Shown: positions 62,500 to 64,000 of the stretch, one piece after another | Position numbering within the stretch: the stretch's first letter is position 1 | Layout of the letters: every line of letters starts with the position of its first letter | Assembly: GCF_009765225.1 (NCBI RefSeq) | Contig: NZ_VMSF01000001.1 | Coordinates: 1,674,001-1,738,000 of the forward strand | Direction of reading: 5' to 3' | DNA: 64,000 nucleotides | Origin: Leifsonia sp. AG29 | Lineage (GTDB): Bacteria; Actinomycetota; Actinomycetes; Actinomycetales; Microbacteriaceae | Notes under the pieces: generated by a model | What the model saw: the letters and a program-made list of their open reading frames with translations, nothing else | The model's database searches: none | Told to the model about the DNA's origin: nothing | Program-made: the position numbers and the translations under genes

Positions 62500-63555
62500 T
62501 CACCGGGCCGGCTCAGCGGCGACCCCCGCGTCCGTCGCCGCAGGGCGACCGACGGCGGGCGGACCGGCCACCCCGTTCACGACCTCTCTCACGACGTCCT
62601 CGGGCTGGACACCGGTCGTCCACGCCTGGACGGTCAGCGTGAGCCGGTGCGCCAGCACCGGGACCGCCGCCCTCTTCACGTCGTCGGGGATCACGTAGGA
62701 GCGGGCATCGAGCACGGCTAGAGCGCGAGCGACGAGCAGAAGGCCCTGCGAACCGCGCGGGGAGGCTCCCACCTCCACCGACCGGTGCCGCCTCGTCGCC
62801 GCAGCCAGGGCCACGCAGTAGTCGACGATGTCAGGATCCACATCGACCGCCTCCACACCGGCCTGCATCGCGAGCAGCGTCGCGGCATCGGTCACGGGCT
62901 CGACCGTGGCGACCTCATGCCGCCGCCTCACGCGCGCCTGGAGCACACTCGACTCGCCGGCCGCGTCCGGGTAGCCGACGCGGAGCCGCACCATGAAGCG
63001 ATCGAGCTGGGCCTCGGGCAGGGCGTAGGTCCCCTCCGACTCGATCGGGTTCGCCGTGGCGACGACGTGGAACGGACGCGGGAGGGGGAAACTGCGCCCC
63101 TCGACCGAGACCTGCCCTTCCGCCATCGCCTCGAGCAGGGCCGACTGCGTCTTGGGCGACGTGCGGTTGATCTCGTCGGCGAGGAACAGCCCGGTGAAGA
63201 CGGGGCCCGGGCGGAACTCGAAGTCGGCGACGGCCGGCACGTAGACGAAGGACCCGGTGATGTCGGACGGCAGCAGGTCGGGAGTGCACTGGAGCCTCCG
63301 GAAATCGAGGCCCACCGCCGACGCGATGCTGCGGGCAGCCAGAGTCTTGCCGAGCCCCGGTACGTCGTCGAACAGCACGTGACCCCCGGAGAGGATCGTC
63401 GCGAGAGCGAGGCGGAGAGGCTCCACCATGCCGACCACGACCGTGCCGACGCGATCGAGCACCGCTGCCCCGAGGCGTGCCACCTCGGCGACGGGAAGCG
63501 GCTCGGTCGCGTGGCCGTCCGGAGGATGCGGGGTGACAGGCGGGTCAACGGCCAT
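62500..63555 (-). CDS. MoxR-family AAA+ ATPase
   Basis: A 351-aa AAA+ protein. Walker A is DVPGLGKTLAARSIASAVG, Walker B is LFLADEINRTSPKTQSALLEA with sensor 1 VVATANPIESEGTY, and the arginine region LPEAQLDRF follows, with a winged-helix C-terminus. MoxR proteins act as chaperone-like ATPases with DUF58 and VWA partners; the target is unknown. ATG 63555 overlaps the 3' end of the next gene upstream by 11 bases. Confidence 0.9.
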   Translation of the reverse strand: MAVDPPVTPHPPDGHATEPLPVAEVARLGAAVLDRVGTVVVGMVEPLRLALATILSGGHVLFDDVPGLGKTLAARSIASAVGLDFRRLQCTPDLLPSDITGSFVYVPAVADFEFRPGPVFTGLFLADEINRTSPKTQSALLEAMAEGQVSVEGRSFPLPRPFHVVATANPIESEGTYALPEAQLDRFMVRLRVGYPDAAGESSVLQARVRRRHEVATVEPVTDAATLLAMQAGVEAVDVDPDIVDYCVALAAATRRHRSVEVGASPRGSQGLLLVARALAVLDARSYVIPDDVKRAAVPVLAHRLTLTVQAWTTGVQPEDVVREVVNGVAGPPAVGRPAATDAGVAAEPAR

Positions 63556-64000
63556 GACGGGACTCCTCGGTGGGGCGGACAGGGCTGACGGAGAGTTCCT
63601 CCAGGCGAGCGAGCAGAGCCTCCACCTGCACGGTACGCGGCGCCTGCGCTCCGCGTGCGACGAGGGACACCGCGGAGGGCCCGATCAACCGCTGAAACGT
63701 GTCGGCGTGCGCCGGGTCGTCGAGGTCCACTCCGTGCGCGGCGAGGGCGCGGGCCGCCAGCGATCTGACCCTGCGCATGCCTTCGGCTGAAACCCGGCCA
63801 CCGCGCGCGCCGAGCGCCCAGCCCAGCTGGACGACGTCCCGCCGGGATCCGGGTCGTGCGGGCGCCGGGTCGGGAGCCCAAGCCACGGGTGCCGCGTCGC
63901 CGATCATCGAGAGGCAGGAGGTGAGGCCGAGTGCGATGGCGCCGAGGCCGGCCGCGTGCGCAGCGTCCATCCCCAGGTACCACGCGCAGGCGCCGACCGC
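63545..64000 (-). CDS. Unknown protein of the MoxR operon, 5' end outside the window
   Basis: The frame stays open to the window edge, so only the C-terminal 151 residues are seen. Before the in-frame Met at 63970 the readable residues (AVGACAWYLGMDAAHAAGLG) continue a hydrophobic helix, so translation likely starts further upstream and Met 63970 is internal. The visible part contains one hydrophobic helix (about the first 32 residues) followed by an Arg/Ala-rich helical domain. It overlaps the moxR start by 11 bases. No family recognised; DUF4129/transglutaminase partners are usual at this position but not shown here. Confidence 0.6.
   Translation of the reverse strand, partial: AVGACAWYLGMDAAHAAGLGAIALGLTSCLSMIGDAAPVAWAPDPAPARPGSRRDVVQLGWALGARGGRVSAEGMRRVRSLAARALAAHGVDLDDPAHADTFQRLIGPSAVSLVARGAQAPRTVQVEALLARLEELSVSPVRPTEESRHGR

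Overview
The window is high-GC DNA from an actinobacterium. Gene content and order point to the family Microbacteriaceae (Leifsonia/Microbacterium-like): divergent glgA/glgC, a suf operon with an embedded Rieske gene, ctaA/ctaB flanking tkt-tal-pgi-zwf-opcA-pgl, rbpA, whiA, an uvrA-uvrC-rapZ-whiA-sodA-gap-pgk-tpiA-secG series, and many leaderless promoters (TANNNT about 6-8 bases before ATG/GTG). The family assignment is inference; I could not run a search.

Layout. Bases 1-15,020 are chromosomal housekeeping and accessory genes: the 3' end of dnaE2, AMP nucleosidase, a VIT-type transporter, a DUF2127 protein, an SF2 helicase, an SGNH hydrolase, a D-Ala-D-Ala carboxypeptidase coupled to a TrmH-type methyltransferase, a sirtuin, a phosphatase, a glycosyltransferase, an alpha/beta hydrolase, trehalose synthase behind a LacI-type operator, an exonuclease and two tandem DUF4190 proteins. 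Bases 15,352-23,684 are an integrated element of about 8.3 kb. It sits in the 3' end of rpmE2 (ribosomal protein L31 type B), is bounded by an 18-bp direct repeat, and carries a frameshifted large serine integrase, a P22-gp5-like coat protein, a probable head-tail connector, a Cas2/SinR-like small protein, a HEPN-like protein and small membrane or unknown proteins. I see no terminase, portal, protease or tail gene.

Bases 23,661-31,400 carry rpmE2, an ABC ATPase, glgA and glgC (divergent), serB, fabG, a DUF3099 protein, SURF1 and a patatin-like gene with an unusual leader. Bases 31,400-37,200 are an ABC-F gene and the suf Fe-S assembly operon (sufB-sufD-Rieske-sufC-DUF59). Bases 37,489-48,437 hold haem A synthesis (ctaA, ctaB) and a complete pentose-phosphate/glucose-6-phosphate operon. 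Bases 48,465-53,483 are rbpA, secG, lower glycolysis and sodA. Bases 53,591-60,434 are whiA, rapZ, uvrC and uvrA, with a LexA (SOS) box upstream of uvrA. Bases 60,652-64,000 are a MoxR/DUF58 cluster that runs off the window.

How it fits together. tkt, tal, pgi, zwf-opcA and pgl make NADPH and pentoses. gap, pgk and tpiA form the lower glycolytic unit. glgA, glgC and treS connect ADP-glucose, maltose and trehalose to alpha-glucan. ctaA, ctaB and SURF1 serve cytochrome oxidase maturation, and suf supplies Fe-S clusters. The most unusual region is the rpmE2-integrated element. Joining its two ends rebuilds a symmetric attP-like site, and the element gives rpmE2 a replacement stop codon and terminator.
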